Notes under the pieces: model-generated
Database searches by the model: none
Told to the model about the DNA's origin: nothing
Seen by the model: the letters and a program-made list of their open reading frames with translations, nothing else
Position numbers and translations under genes: made by a program
In this document: in pieces, positions 44,401-52,312 of the stretch
Layout of the letters: each line of letters begins with the position of its first letter
Position numbering within the stretch: position 1 is the first letter of the stretch
From: CAZKWG01 sp964615375
GTDB lineage: Bacteria; Myxococcota_A; UBA796; CAZKWG01
DNA: 64,000 bases
NCBI GenBank assembly: GCA_964615375.1
Contig: CAZTOW010000035.1
Location: 35,740-99,739 of the forward strand
Reading direction: 5' to 3'

Positions 44401-45126
44401 TTACCGGCGGGGCCGGGGGTACTTGGACGGGCGAGGACCAGCGCGGCGCGCGCCACCCTGCTGCGGACGGTGCCCACGGCGCGCCCCGGGGCTCATGAGC
44501 GCGCGGGGGACCTGGACCTCCCGGTAGGCGCCCGGAGCGGAGCCCTGCACCGAGACCTGGAGCGACCCGTCCGCGGCCTGCACCACCGTCCCCATCCCGT
44601 CCGTGCCGTCGGGCTTCTTGAAGGCGATCTTGTCACCGGGCCGCGCGTTCGCCGGGATGGAGATCTGGGCGTTCTCGGTCGCCTTGGGCTTCTCCATCAG
44701 CTTCTTGCCGTGGCTGATCCCGCTGCTGACCACCATGCTGGCCACCAGGCCGCGGGAGGGCGCGAGGATGTGGCTCGCCCACTTCTTGCCCTTCCAGGTG
44801 GCGAAGAGCCCGCCCAACTCGCCCACGAGGCCGACGATCCCGCGCACGTCGTAGCCGCCGGGCTTGATCTTGTCGCCCCAGGCGCCCTCGGCGAGCCCGC
44901 CCATGTAGGCCGTGGTCTCCAGCTCGACGAAGTTCAGGGCCGCGTGCCCCGTGTCCATCGCGCGCTCCATGACCGTGGCGGACTTCTCCGCCATGCGCTC
45001 GCTCTTCTTCTGCTCGCCGAGCAACATCGCCGCCAGATGCTTGACGGTGCTCTTGGCCGCGCCATCAGCCACAGGCTGGCCGCTGAGCGCCTGCTTCACG
45101 GCGGGGGTGAGGTTTCCTTTCTCCAT
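44401..45126 (-). CDS. Unknown protein with basic Gly/Arg/Pro tail
   Basis: A 241-residue protein. The N-terminal half is helical (AAKSTVKHLAAMLLGEQKKSERM) with a glycine-rich amphipathic region (GIVGLVGELGGLFATW); a short beta module follows (ARPGDKIAFKKPDGTDGM) and then a tail of Arg/Gly/Pro. It is the first gene of the leftward block and starts with AGGAGAACAGC-ATG. Its promoter probably lies in the repeat-filled region 45127-45709. The Arg-rich tail may contact nucleic acid. Confidence 0.55.
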   Translation of the reverse strand: MEKGNLTPAVKQALSGQPVADGAAKSTVKHLAAMLLGEQKKSERMAEKSATVMERAMDTGHAALNFVELETTAYMGGLAEGAWGDKIKPGGYDVRGIVGLVGELGGLFATWKGKKWASHILAPSRGLVASMVVSSGISHGKKLMEKPKATENAQISIPANARPGDKIAFKKPDGTDGMGTVVQAADGSLQVSVQGSAPGAYREVQVPRALMSPGARRGHRPQQGGARRAGPRPSKYPRPRR

Positions 45127-45282
45127 GCTGTTCTCCTGGCCCGATGGGGCGGGGATGGGTTCCAGTCCCGGAGACCCTACGTCGGCCAGGCCGCCCGCGG
45201 AGCCGCAATCGCTCCCCACATGCGTTCGCCGCGCCTCGCCCCTTCGGGCGGAGCTCGCCCGTCAAAAACAGCGTGAACCCCA

Positions 45283-45542
45283 GGTTCAACCGTACTCCCC
45301 GCATTCCCCACACCTCCGGGAGCGTTCAACCGGCCCTGAGGGCCTCCGAGGGACGTCCACCCCGAGGACCGGCGACCAGATCGGCCGGTTGAACCGTACT
45401 CCCCACACTCCCCACACCGCCCAGCGCTCGCGACCGGCCCTGAGGGCCTCCGAGGGACGTCCACCTCGAAGACCGGCGACCAGATCGGCCGGTTGAACCG
45501 TACTCCCCACATTCCCCACACCTCTCGAAGCGCTCAACGTGC
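45283..45542. repeat. 104-bp tandem repeats in the divergent control region
   Basis: Copies begin at 45283, 45387 and 45491 (the last is cut short at ~45542). Each opens with GGTT(C/G)AACCGTACTCCCC. Within them, GTTCAACCGGCC (45324-45335) and its reverse complement (45383-45394) form a perfect 12-bp inverted repeat. The 583-base span 45127-45709 between divergent operons holds no credible gene. Confidence 0.85.
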
Positions 45543-45664
45543 AGGATCCTGAAGGTCGGTTCTGTTCTCCGCCGTGAAAGCGAGCCTGAATCCTTCGCTC
45601 CCCACAAGAGCCTGCACTCCCCACACGCCTCAGGGATTCCGATGCCGGTCAAACCTTGTGGGGA
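45296..45664. promoter_or_regulatory. TCCCCACA motif array
   Basis: Perfect TCCCCACA copies at 45305, 45400, 45409, 45504, 45513, 45599 and 45618, one near copy at 45296 and one on the opposite strand at 45657-45664. Pairs are spaced exactly nine bases within the 104-bp units. This many copies in ~370 bases is far beyond chance, so a dedicated binding protein (a regulator or replication factor) is likely. Confidence 0.75.
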
Positions 45665-45709
45665 GCGAAATTGACCACCTGGAGCCCGGAGGAGGGGCAC
45701 ATTGATTTC

Positions 45710-46732
45710 ATGGCGCTTCCGCTCCTTCCTCCCATCGTGAGCCACGATCGCATCCAGATGGATGTGCGCGAGCTGCTGCTCGTGCTCTTGCGCCAGCGCT
45801 CCAAGGTCGAATACCTCGTGCTCTACCGGCGGCTGGGGCGTGACCAGGAGGACGCCTGCGCGACCCTCCAGATGGAGGACGCCACCCAGTGGCTGGACGA
45901 CGACGCGCTGGATGGTCTCTCGGGAGAGCTCAGCGAGGAGGAGGTCCCCGAGGGCGTGCGCGAGGCCCTCAGCGTGTGGTCGTGGCTCCAGGCGAGCGTG
46001 CTGGGCAACGCCGACCCGGAAATCAAGGAGACCTTCCGCCTGCGGGCGATGGGCCCCAAGGGCTACGCCAAGGTGTTCGGCCGGACGCTCACGGTGCTCC
46101 CCGAGTCGACCACCCTCCCTGATCCGCTCCGCCCTCCAGCTCCGACGCCCGCGGTTCCGCCTGGTGGGGGAAGGGTCTTCGACTTCCCGCCGCTGTCCGA
46201 GCTCGGGCCAGAGACCCCGCCCGGGGTGCTCCACTTCCAGCACCTCGGCAACCAGTACAACCACTTCGGCCAGCTCCTGCTCGCGTTTGTCGGCGCACAA
46301 AGCGAGATCACCCATCGACATATGGGGCAGGCCAGCACGGATCTACAAGCCTCGCGCGCGCAGGTCGCCGAGCTGCTCAACGTGCTCTTCGAGCACATGC
46401 TCCAGTCCCGGCGCGCCCAGGTCGAGGAGACCAAGGTGGGGGCCGAAGCGCAGACCGCCGCCAAAACCGCGGAGGCCGTCGAGAAGCTGGTCGAGGAGGT
46501 CGGGTCCACGGCCCGCTTCGTCATGACCGCGAAGAACCTCAGCCCCCGGGCTCAGGAGCTGCTGGAGCTCCTGTCCGAGGATCCCGCGGTGCTGGAGGCG
46601 CTGCAAGACCCGCGCGTCGTGCAGCTCTTCAAGGACGACGAGAAGCGCAAGCAGCTCGTCCTGGTGCTGAAGACAGTCGCGGCTGGGGTCTCTGACGGCC
46701 CCGCTTCCCCGGACCACCAGCAGGCCGCCTGA
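45710..46732 (+). CDS. Unknown helical protein, first gene of rightward block
   Basis: A 340-residue soluble protein. The N-terminal ~130 residues are helical with an acidic patch (DACATLQMEDATQWLDDDALD); a Pro-rich linker (~140-165) follows, then a long coiled-coil-like region (QASTDLQASRAQVAELLNVL through VEKLVEEVGSTARF) and a helical tail. The ATG at 45710 has GGAGG upstream; a longer start at 45656 lacks one. It directly follows the TCCCCACA array and may be controlled by it. Family unknown. Confidence 0.6.
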   Translation: MALPLLPPIVSHDRIQMDVRELLLVLLRQRSKVEYLVLYRRLGRDQEDACATLQMEDATQWLDDDALDGLSGELSEEEVPEGVREALSVWSWLQASVLGNADPEIKETFRLRAMGPKGYAKVFGRTLTVLPESTTLPDPLRPPAPTPAVPPGGGRVFDFPPLSELGPETPPGVLHFQHLGNQYNHFGQLLLAFVGAQSEITHRHMGQASTDLQASRAQVAELLNVLFEHMLQSRRAQVEETKVGAEAQTAAKTAEAVEKLVEEVGSTARFVMTAKNLSPRAQELLELLSEDPAVLEALQDPRVVQLFKDDEKRKQLVLVLKTVAAGVSDGPASPDHQQAA

Positions 46733-46777
46733 CGCGATCTGCCCTACCGCCGAGCGTCCGCTCGGACAGGAGCCCCT

Positions 46778-47323
46778 ATGCCCGAGTCCAGCCCCTCCCC
46801 CAAGTTCAGCCGTAGTTTCCTGGTAATCCGCCACGAGTACGGCGACCTGTTCGACACCCCGACCCGCGCAGCCAGCGACCAGGCCCTGGCCGACTGGAAG
46901 GCGATGACCCCGGTGGAGCGCTCCTACCACCAGGCGCGGCTTCAATACGCCCTGATTCGTGCCATCGACGATCTCGGGCGCCTCGGTATGGCCGTGGGAG
47001 GCGAGATAGCTGCGCTGCGCTCCGAGGTCGTGTCCATGATGGAGCAGATGCTTCAGGACGTGCTCCTGGATGAGCCTCAGGGCAAGCCCGACGAGGGCGA
47101 GGGGCCCGACGAGAACGAGGACCCCGACCAGGGCGAGGACCCCGACGAGGGCGAGGACCCCGACGAGGGCGAGGACCCCGACCAGGGCGAGGACCCCGAC
47201 GAGGGCGAGGACCCCGACCAGGGCGAAGAGGGCGAGCTCGTGCCGAACGACGAGGACGCCCATTCGCCCCCTCCCTCTCGCCGCAGGCGGCCAGACCCGA
47301 TGGCCTTCGACGAGGAGGAGTGA
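46778..47323 (+). CDS. Protein with DEGEDP/DQGEDP repeats
   Basis: A 181-residue protein. The first ~95 residues are helical (MEQMLQDVLLDEPQ). From ~103 to 150 lies an acidic tandem array of six-residue units, DEGEDP or DQGEDP (18-bp DNA repeats at about 47087-47226), then a basic Arg patch and an acidic end. AGGAG precedes the start. The array resembles flexible acidic linkers in secreted or virion proteins. The function is unknown. It overlaps the next gene by one base. Confidence 0.6.
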   Translation: MPESSPSPKFSRSFLVIRHEYGDLFDTPTRAASDQALADWKAMTPVERSYHQARLQYALIRAIDDLGRLGMAVGGEIAALRSEVVSMMEQMLQDVLLDEPQGKPDEGEGPDENEDPDQGEDPDEGEDPDEGEDPDQGEDPDEGEDPDQGEEGELVPNDEDAHSPPPSRRRRPDPMAFDEEE

Positions 47324-47772
47324 TGGTCGGGCAGGCCATCCACCTTGAGCTGGTCATCCCGGATCTGCTGGGTGACCTCGTCGGCCGCGGCGTCGCGGCG
47401 CAGACGGGGAAGACGCTGGACCAGGTGATTGGACGCTTCGCGGGCGGCCCGATGCAACGAGCGGTCTCCGACGCGGGCACGCCCGAGCGCCGCTACCCCA
47501 TCACCATCCCGGCGGACGATGGCCTGTGGCTCAGTCTGCCGACCATCGGCGACGTGGGCTTCTCCAACGACCAGGGCCAGCTTCGGATCCTCTGCCCAAC
47601 CCCAGGCGGCCCTTGGCTGCTCGAACGCCTGGGGACGCGGGTGCGCAGCACGAGACCTGACGGCAGCACGCTCATCATCTGGGTCCACACCCACCCCGGC
47701 CCGCTGCTGAGCATCCCGATCCTGAGCCTGTTCTCTGTACGCCTACAGGTGCCCGCTTCCAGGAGTCGCTGA
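47323..47772 (+). CDS. Unknown protein, JAB-like candidate
   Basis: A 149-residue protein. It contains a short His pattern, VHTHPGPLLS (~residues 124-133), which recalls the HxHP core of JAB/MPN metalloproteases, but the upstream Glu and downstream Asp typical of that family are not clear, so the link is weak. The rest is mixed alpha/beta. The TGATG overlap with the gene before it suggests translational coupling. Confidence 0.5.
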   Translation: MVGQAIHLELVIPDLLGDLVGRGVAAQTGKTLDQVIGRFAGGPMQRAVSDAGTPERRYPITIPADDGLWLSLPTIGDVGFSNDQGQLRILCPTPGGPWLLERLGTRVRSTRPDGSTLIIWVHTHPGPLLSIPILSLFSVRLQVPASRSR

Positions 47773-48164
47773 TGCTTCGCCGCATTTTTCAGGATGACCC
47801 TCAGCTCCGGCGAATGCTGCTCACCGAGCTTCACGCGCTCCTCGGCGCCTGGCTCTCGCGCAAGGCCGCCAGCGCCGAAGCTCCACGCCAGGAGCAGGAT
47901 CAGGTCCTCGACCACGAGCTCCTGACCACGCTGTCGAGCTGCGTCGTAATGCACACCTTCGCGCGCGGCGCGTTGGTCCACGCAAAGCCCTGGCCTCGCC
48001 CGATGATGCTCATATTCCTGGAGCACGAGCTCCAGCGCCTGCAGGAGCTGGACGCCTTCGCCCAGAGCGAGGGCATCACCATCCCCTGGTCGCCAGAGCA
48101 GGAGGGCCAACGCGCTCGGGCAGCCAGGCTGCTCCAGACGCTGACGAAGGACTCCCCGACGTAG
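47772..48164 (+). CDS. Hypothetical helical protein
   Basis: A 130-residue helical protein (QLRRMLLTELHALLGAWLSRKA; MLIFLEHELQRLQELDAFAQ). The start shares one base with the previous stop. It has no Cys motif or membrane helix. Unrecognised. The next 251 bases (48165-48415) hold nothing that I can support apart from the palindromic operator sites near the end. Confidence 0.5.
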   Translation: MLRRIFQDDPQLRRMLLTELHALLGAWLSRKAASAEAPRQEQDQVLDHELLTTLSSCVVMHTFARGALVHAKPWPRPMMLIFLEHELQRLQELDAFAQSEGITIPWSPEQEGQRARAARLLQTLTKDSPT

Positions 48165-48375
48165 GCGCTCGGGTGCGGCGCCGGTCTCCCGGATGAGACT
48201 GGCGGGATCGCCCGGTCCGGCGTCGCACCCATCTACGTCTCCCGCGCGGCGCCGGCCGCGGGGTCCTCATCCAGCCTGCCAAGAGGCGGTGGGCCTGGAT
48301 TGGAGGACTGGCGAGCCTGCATGGAGGAGGGAGGCTCGCACCCTGGCCGGCGTCGCGCCTTCTTCGCGTTCGATA

Positions 48376-48425
48376 CGTTATGCATAACGAGTTCGATCTC
48401 TCACGAGGTTCCGTTATGCGTAACG
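48376..48425. promoter_or_regulatory. Two CGTTATGC palindromes, one covering the start codon
   Basis: A perfect 14-bp palindrome CGTTATGCATAACG (48376-48389) and a near-copy CGTTATGCGTAACG (48412-48425), centres 36 bases apart. The second covers the start codon at 48416 and the first covers an in-frame upstream ATG at 48380. The spacing is 3.4 helical turns. A dimeric repressor, possibly self-regulating, is the likely ligand. Confidence 0.6.
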
Positions 48426-48772
48426 ATAGACTCTGTGCCTGTGGTTGTGGTCGCCCCCTCCCCCCCGAGGCCGACTTGAGGCGCCGCTACGCACGCGGCA
48501 ACGCCTGTCGGCAGCGCGCCCACCGCGGTCGCACCGTCGAGCGCCAGCAGGCCGCCGCCGGCAGCCTCGCCGCCGCCGTGGCCCGTCGCGACCTGGCGGA
48601 CGTGCTCCAGGCGGCCATCACCGCCGCCAACCAGCGCCCCGGCAGCGTTATGCTGCGCGTCGCGGGCCGTCTGTACGCCCTCGACGCCGGCGAGCTCGGC
48701 GAGCTGCTCGCCGCCTGGCGCGCCCGGCGTGAAATTTCTTTTCACACTCGGGCGCCTCGCGCCATGGAGTAG
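48416..48772 (+). CDS. Zinc-ribbon-like protein
   Basis: A 118-residue protein with an N-terminal Cys cluster (LCACGCGRPLP, ~residues 6-16) and a further Cys-Arg-Gln motif (NACRQRAHR, ~33-41). This matches the shape of phage/plasmid zinc ribbons of the form CxCGCGxPL...CRQRAxR. The C-terminal half is helical. The start is chosen at 48416 because CGAGG lies nine bases upstream, whereas the ATG at 48380 has none. It may bind DNA at its own palindromes. Confidence 0.55.
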   Translation: MRNDRLCACGCGRPLPPEADLRRRYARGNACRQRAHRGRTVERQQAAAGSLAAAVARRDLADVLQAAITAANQRPGSVMLRVAGRLYALDAGELGELLAAWRARREISFHTRAPRAME

Positions 48773-49041
48773 GTGAGCAGGGCGCGCCCGGCGAGGGCGC
48801 GTCCCCGGCCTCGGCGCCGCCGTCACCACCCGCTCCAGCGGTGTGTTCGGGGCGTCGGCACCTGAAGGGACGAGGGTGAGGAGCAGCACGCGCGGCACGC
48901 GCCCGGCGAGGGCGCGCAGGTCCGCGCGCTACCCCGAAGGGCGAGCTCTGCTCGCCCGCAGGGTCGATCTCCGGGCGCGCGGTCGGCGCTGCCGGCCGCA
49001 CCCGGCGCCCGGGTCGCGCCGACCAGGCGCGTCCTTCTACG

Positions 49042-49206
49042 ACTGGATCAGAGACCTGATCCAGACGAGACCCAGACCTGATCGGGGGGGTGGGAGGCGC
49101 ACATTCGAGTGCGGCGGACTGCGCACCGAATGATTGCGCGATCCGGCGCATAGGGGGTATGCGCCGGATCGCGCACACGAACCGAGGATCCGCAGGGTTA
49201 TCCACA
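49042..49206. other. Candidate replication origin
   Basis: Within 165 bases: two direct copies of AGACCTGATC (49052 and 49074), a 7-bp inverted repeat TGGATCA/TGATCCA (49044-49063), a perfect 18-bp inverted repeat with a five-G spacer (49135-49175), and a perfect consensus DnaA box TTATCCACA (49198-49206). The stretch 48773-49475 has no credible gene. An initiator-like gene lies just to the right. Repeats, hairpin, DnaA box and initiator together fit an origin of theta or rolling-circle type. Confidence 0.6.
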
Positions 49207-49475
49207 GCTTTTCCCATTCCTTGGGGGCGGCCTGGGCCAGGCTGGGGCGAGCCACCTTGAGGTGCCTGGCGGCCTCCAGCGCGCCCTACAGGCCCCAGAC
49301 GGGCACGATCAGCCCCCTCCACGCCCGGATCGAGCCCTCGCCCGCCCCCGATCCCGTCCCGGACGCACACCTCGGCTAAACCGTGGGCGCGGCGGGTCGG
49401 ATCGGGCGGTGCGCAGGAGGGCGGGGATGCCCAGGTGGCGGCGGGGGGCTCACCCTACCCCGGCCGCCACCGGCG

Positions 49476-50807
49476 TCAGGTCGGCGGGTCAGGCCAGTCT
49501 TCGCGGAAACCGGCGCGCCTCAAGCGGGCCATCGCCTTGCCGTTGTTGTTGGCCTTCGCCTGCCGCCAGGCTTCGCGGGCGACCATCCAGCGCTTCGGGC
49601 TGTCGCCCACCTTCTGCCCCCAGAGGGTCGGCGGCTCCCAGGGCTTGTGGCGCGCCAGGCTCACGGCCGGCGCGAGCTCCGGGCGCGCGTCCGTGAGGCG
49701 CAGGAGCGAGCGCGGCGGCGGCCCCTTGGGCAGCCTGCCCCAGGTCTGCTCCGCGTTCTCCAGCGCCGGCTCGACCTCGGCGGCCAGCGTCGCGGTCTGC
49801 TGCGCCAGGTAGAGCGCCAGCCGCGCGTCCATGACGCTCTTCCTCCAGTCGCCCTCCCGAGGGAGCTCCGCCTGGATCTGCGCGAGCACGTCGCCCAGGT
49901 CCACGGCCGCACCCAGCGTCGCGCGCAGCGCGTAGGACCAGCGCCCCCGGGCGCGTAGCGCGTCCTGGTAGGCCGCGGGCTGGCGCTGGCGCTGAGGGTC
50001 TCCCTGGCAGCTCGCCCCGCAGACCGCCTCCAGGCGCGTGCGCAGCGTGTCCTTGAGCGGCTCGGAGGGAGGCTCACGCCCCGCGAGCACCGCGGCCACG
50101 ATGCGCCGCTCCTCCGCCTCTCGACGCAGGACACCCAGGCTCCGCCCCGTGAGCATGGTTCCGACCCGCCCGGCGAGCTCGCCGAGGGCCTCAGCACGCG
50201 CCTGCAGGTCCGCCTGCACCGCGAGCAGCTCGTCTCGCAGCGCGCCATCGGCGAGCGCGCGCGCGGCCTCCTGGATTGCCTCCTCGTCGAGCTCAGCCTC
50301 GTCGTCCGGGCCCGGCTCTGCGTCCACGTCCAGCCCGTCGCCCACCAGCAGGGTGCCCGCGCCGATCAGAGCCCCGTGCTCGGGATCGGTGAGCCGGGGC
50401 AGGTAGTAGCGCGTGGCCAGGTGCCGGGCGCGCCGGCCACCTCCGCTGCGATCGTGCTTCCCAGGAGGGCCCCAGCGCTCCTCCGGGATCGCCAGCCCGA
50501 GCGCGGCCAGCTCCACGCGGGCGCGCCGCACCGAGCGCTTCTTCAACCCCGAGATGTCCCGCAGCGCGCCCAGCCCGACCTGGGCGATCCGGGTCTCGTT
50601 GTCCGCTCGGCTGATCAGCGCGTCATAGAGCTTGCGCTGCTCCAGCCTCAGCCTCTGCACCAGCGGATGCGCCTGGTCCGCGGTGTGCAGGAACCCATAG
50701 CTGCCACTCTGGAGCTGCTTGTCTGACGTCGCCGGACGCAGCGATCCACGCCGCTTCGCAGGCGACCGGACGCCCAGGGCGTGCAGCTCGGCGGCGCCCT
50801 CGCTCAC
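49476..50807 (-). CDS. Replication-initiator-like protein with winged helix
   Basis: A 443-residue protein starting with a GTG at 50807; the long in-frame extension beyond reads like non-coding sequence. Residues ~60-115 form a winged helix (EQRKLYDALISRADNETRIA, VGLGALRDISGLKKRSVRRA, ELAALGL) as in plasmid and phage initiators. The centre is acidic and helical; the C-terminal part is basic (EAWRQAKANNNGKAMARLRR). It lies just beside the candidate origin and is the last gene in a leftward operon. Its start could also be 20-30 residues upstream. Confidence 0.5.
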   Translation of the reverse strand: MSEGAAELHALGVRSPAKRRGSLRPATSDKQLQSGSYGFLHTADQAHPLVQRLRLEQRKLYDALISRADNETRIAQVGLGALRDISGLKKRSVRRARVELAALGLAIPEERWGPPGKHDRSGGGRRARHLATRYYLPRLTDPEHGALIGAGTLLVGDGLDVDAEPGPDDEAELDEEAIQEAARALADGALRDELLAVQADLQARAEALGELAGRVGTMLTGRSLGVLRREAEERRIVAAVLAGREPPSEPLKDTLRTRLEAVCGASCQGDPQRQRQPAAYQDALRARGRWSYALRATLGAAVDLGDVLAQIQAELPREGDWRKSVMDARLALYLAQQTATLAAEVEPALENAEQTWGRLPKGPPPRSLLRLTDARPELAPAVSLARHKPWEPPTLWGQKVGDSPKRWMVAREAWRQAKANNNGKAMARLRRAGFREDWPDPPT

Positions 50808-51084
50808 GCGGGGGCAATCCAGGAGGCGGGCATCGAGGACCTGGGGCTGGGAGGAGGGCAGGTGGGCATGGTGGGCAGGGGAAGGGGGAGAGAACGCCGT
50901 CAAGCCCCGCCCAGCGGGGTGCGCTGGACGAGGCCGAGGATAGGGCGCCCAGGGGGCGCAGGTATAGGGGTCCGGGCCTGAGCGAGCGGTCGGCGCAAAT
51001 GGCGGGGTGCGCTGGCCTGCTCGATCAGGGTCCGGTTGGGGGGGGCGTAGCACGCCGCGGTGTAGCGCGCACGTCGGAGGAAGA

Positions 51085-51432
51085 TCATTGGAGACCCTCC
51101 GGGAAGCGCATCCTCCACGCCGTGCTCGCGGAGAGGAAGGTGGTCTCTGGCCCATCCTCATCAGGATGGGGGGGGACGAGCCACCGCACACGCACCCCAA
51201 CCCGGTGGACCCAGGGGTCCACATGCAGGCCGCGCACCACCACGCCCCGCCATCCGCCCTTGTCTTGGACGCGCAACCCTGGACGCAGGTCGGGGTAGTG
51301 AGCCTGGGCCAGCGCGATCTGCGCCTCCTGTCGCACCTCCACCACACGCTCGACGAGCTCGCGCAGCCCGACCTCAACATGCAGCAGACCGCGCACCACG
51401 CGCGGCAGCACGCGCAGCCTCACAGAGCTCAT
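51085..51432 (-). CDS. Hypothetical small protein
   Basis: A 115-residue protein, mostly Val/Arg-rich and beta-like (RLRVLPRVVRGLLHVEVGLR; DKGGWRGVVVRGLHVD). It starts with an ATG that shares four bases (ATGA) with the stop of the 54-residue gene upstream. It is followed by 277 bases without a clear gene before the initiator start. I do not recognise the family. Confidence 0.45.
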   Translation of the reverse strand: MSSVRLRVLPRVVRGLLHVEVGLRELVERVVEVRQEAQIALAQAHYPDLRPGLRVQDKGGWRGVVVRGLHVDPWVHRVGVRVRWLVPPHPDEDGPETTFLSASTAWRMRFPEGLQ

Positions 51433-51593
51433 GGCTGCCTCGGCGCGGGCAACTCGACCTGGCTGTCGAGCAGCAAGCGCGCGCGGGCGCGATCCAGCTC
51501 CGCGCGCGCTCGGCTCTGCACTTCCAGCACGTCCATCACGCGGCGAAACCCGAGCTCATCGAGTGAGCGGATGAGTGGCAGGGCCCTGTTCAC
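51429..51593 (-). CDS. 54-residue protein with GTG start
   Basis: A short gene: GTG at 51593 shares four bases (GTGA) with the stop of the upstream gene, and its stop shares four (ATGA) with the next start. The product is helical with a basic Arg-rich middle (VQSRARAELDRARARLLLD). The two tight overlaps make it very likely to be real. The role is unknown. Confidence 0.55.
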   Translation of the reverse strand: MNRALPLIRSLDELGFRRVMDVLEVQSRARAELDRARARLLLDSQVELPAPRQP

Positions 51594-52312
51594 GGCTGCC
51601 TCCACAGGCGCTGGACCTCCTGGCGGAGCTCCGTGGAGTAGAAAAGGGCAGGTGCCTCAGGTCGACGCCCGGCGACCTGGGGCGGGTACAGCGCGCTCGC
51701 GGGAGGAGCATCCCCATGCCAGTGGAAGCGGTGGTCACGTTCGAAGAACTTCGCGACTTCTGGAAGGATCCCCACCGGCGTCGTCACCTCCCCGAGCTTC
51801 ACGAAGAGGACGGCGAGATGGACGGGTCCAAGGTCGCGGCGAGGGTTCGGCGCAGCGCGGAGCTCCTCATCGACCTGGCCATCTGGCTTCGCAGCCGCGA
51901 TGACCGGCTCTGGCTCGGCCGCTGGGGCATGTTCACGCCAGACGACTGGGATCGCCAGATCGTCGGCGCGACCCTCCTCCTCCGACATCGCGGCTGACCG
52001 GGACGGGAGCGGCGGCTCGTGGAGCCTCATGCCGAAGACGAAGACGCCCTCCGCGGCTTCCCCCGGCATCCAGAGCGGGGTCTGGGGCGGCACGTACCGA
52101 CCTCGTAGCGGGAGCCAGGCCGCCCCCTCTCGCGCGACCAGCGGTCCAACCCGCCCCCCGAGCGCAACCCTGCATCCGGTCGGCAGGAACCAGGAGGGCA
52201 TCGGCTCGCTGACCAGCCCTCCCTGGTCCGGTCGCAGGAGGAGCACCGTGTCCGACCCGCTGCCCGTCCAGGTGCCGAGGATCGTCGGGAGGCTGTGCCA
52301 GAGGCTGCTCAT
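51590..52312 (-). CDS. Hypothetical protein
   Basis: A 240-residue protein starting at an ATG (52312) that overlaps the preceding stop by four bases. The first ~110 residues are beta-rich (GSDTVLLLRPDQGG; PTGCRVALGGRVGPLVA) and the rest contains an acidic linker and a helical end. It has no membrane helix or Cys pair. I cannot name a family. Confidence 0.5.
   Translation of the reverse strand: MSSLWHSLPTILGTWTGSGSDTVLLLRPDQGGLVSEPMPSWFLPTGCRVALGGRVGPLVAREGAAWLPLRGRYVPPQTPLWMPGEAAEGVFVFGMRLHEPPLPSRSAAMSEEEGRADDLAIPVVWREHAPAAEPEPVIAAAKPDGQVDEELRAAPNPRRDLGPVHLAVLFVKLGEVTTPVGILPEVAKFFERDHRFHWHGDAPPASALYPPQVAGRRPEAPALFYSTELRQEVQRLWRQP

Noticed and set aside
45177..45624. Several overlapping frames through the 104-bp repeats
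   Set aside because: They only translate the repeat in different phases, lack ribosome sites and have no coding pattern.
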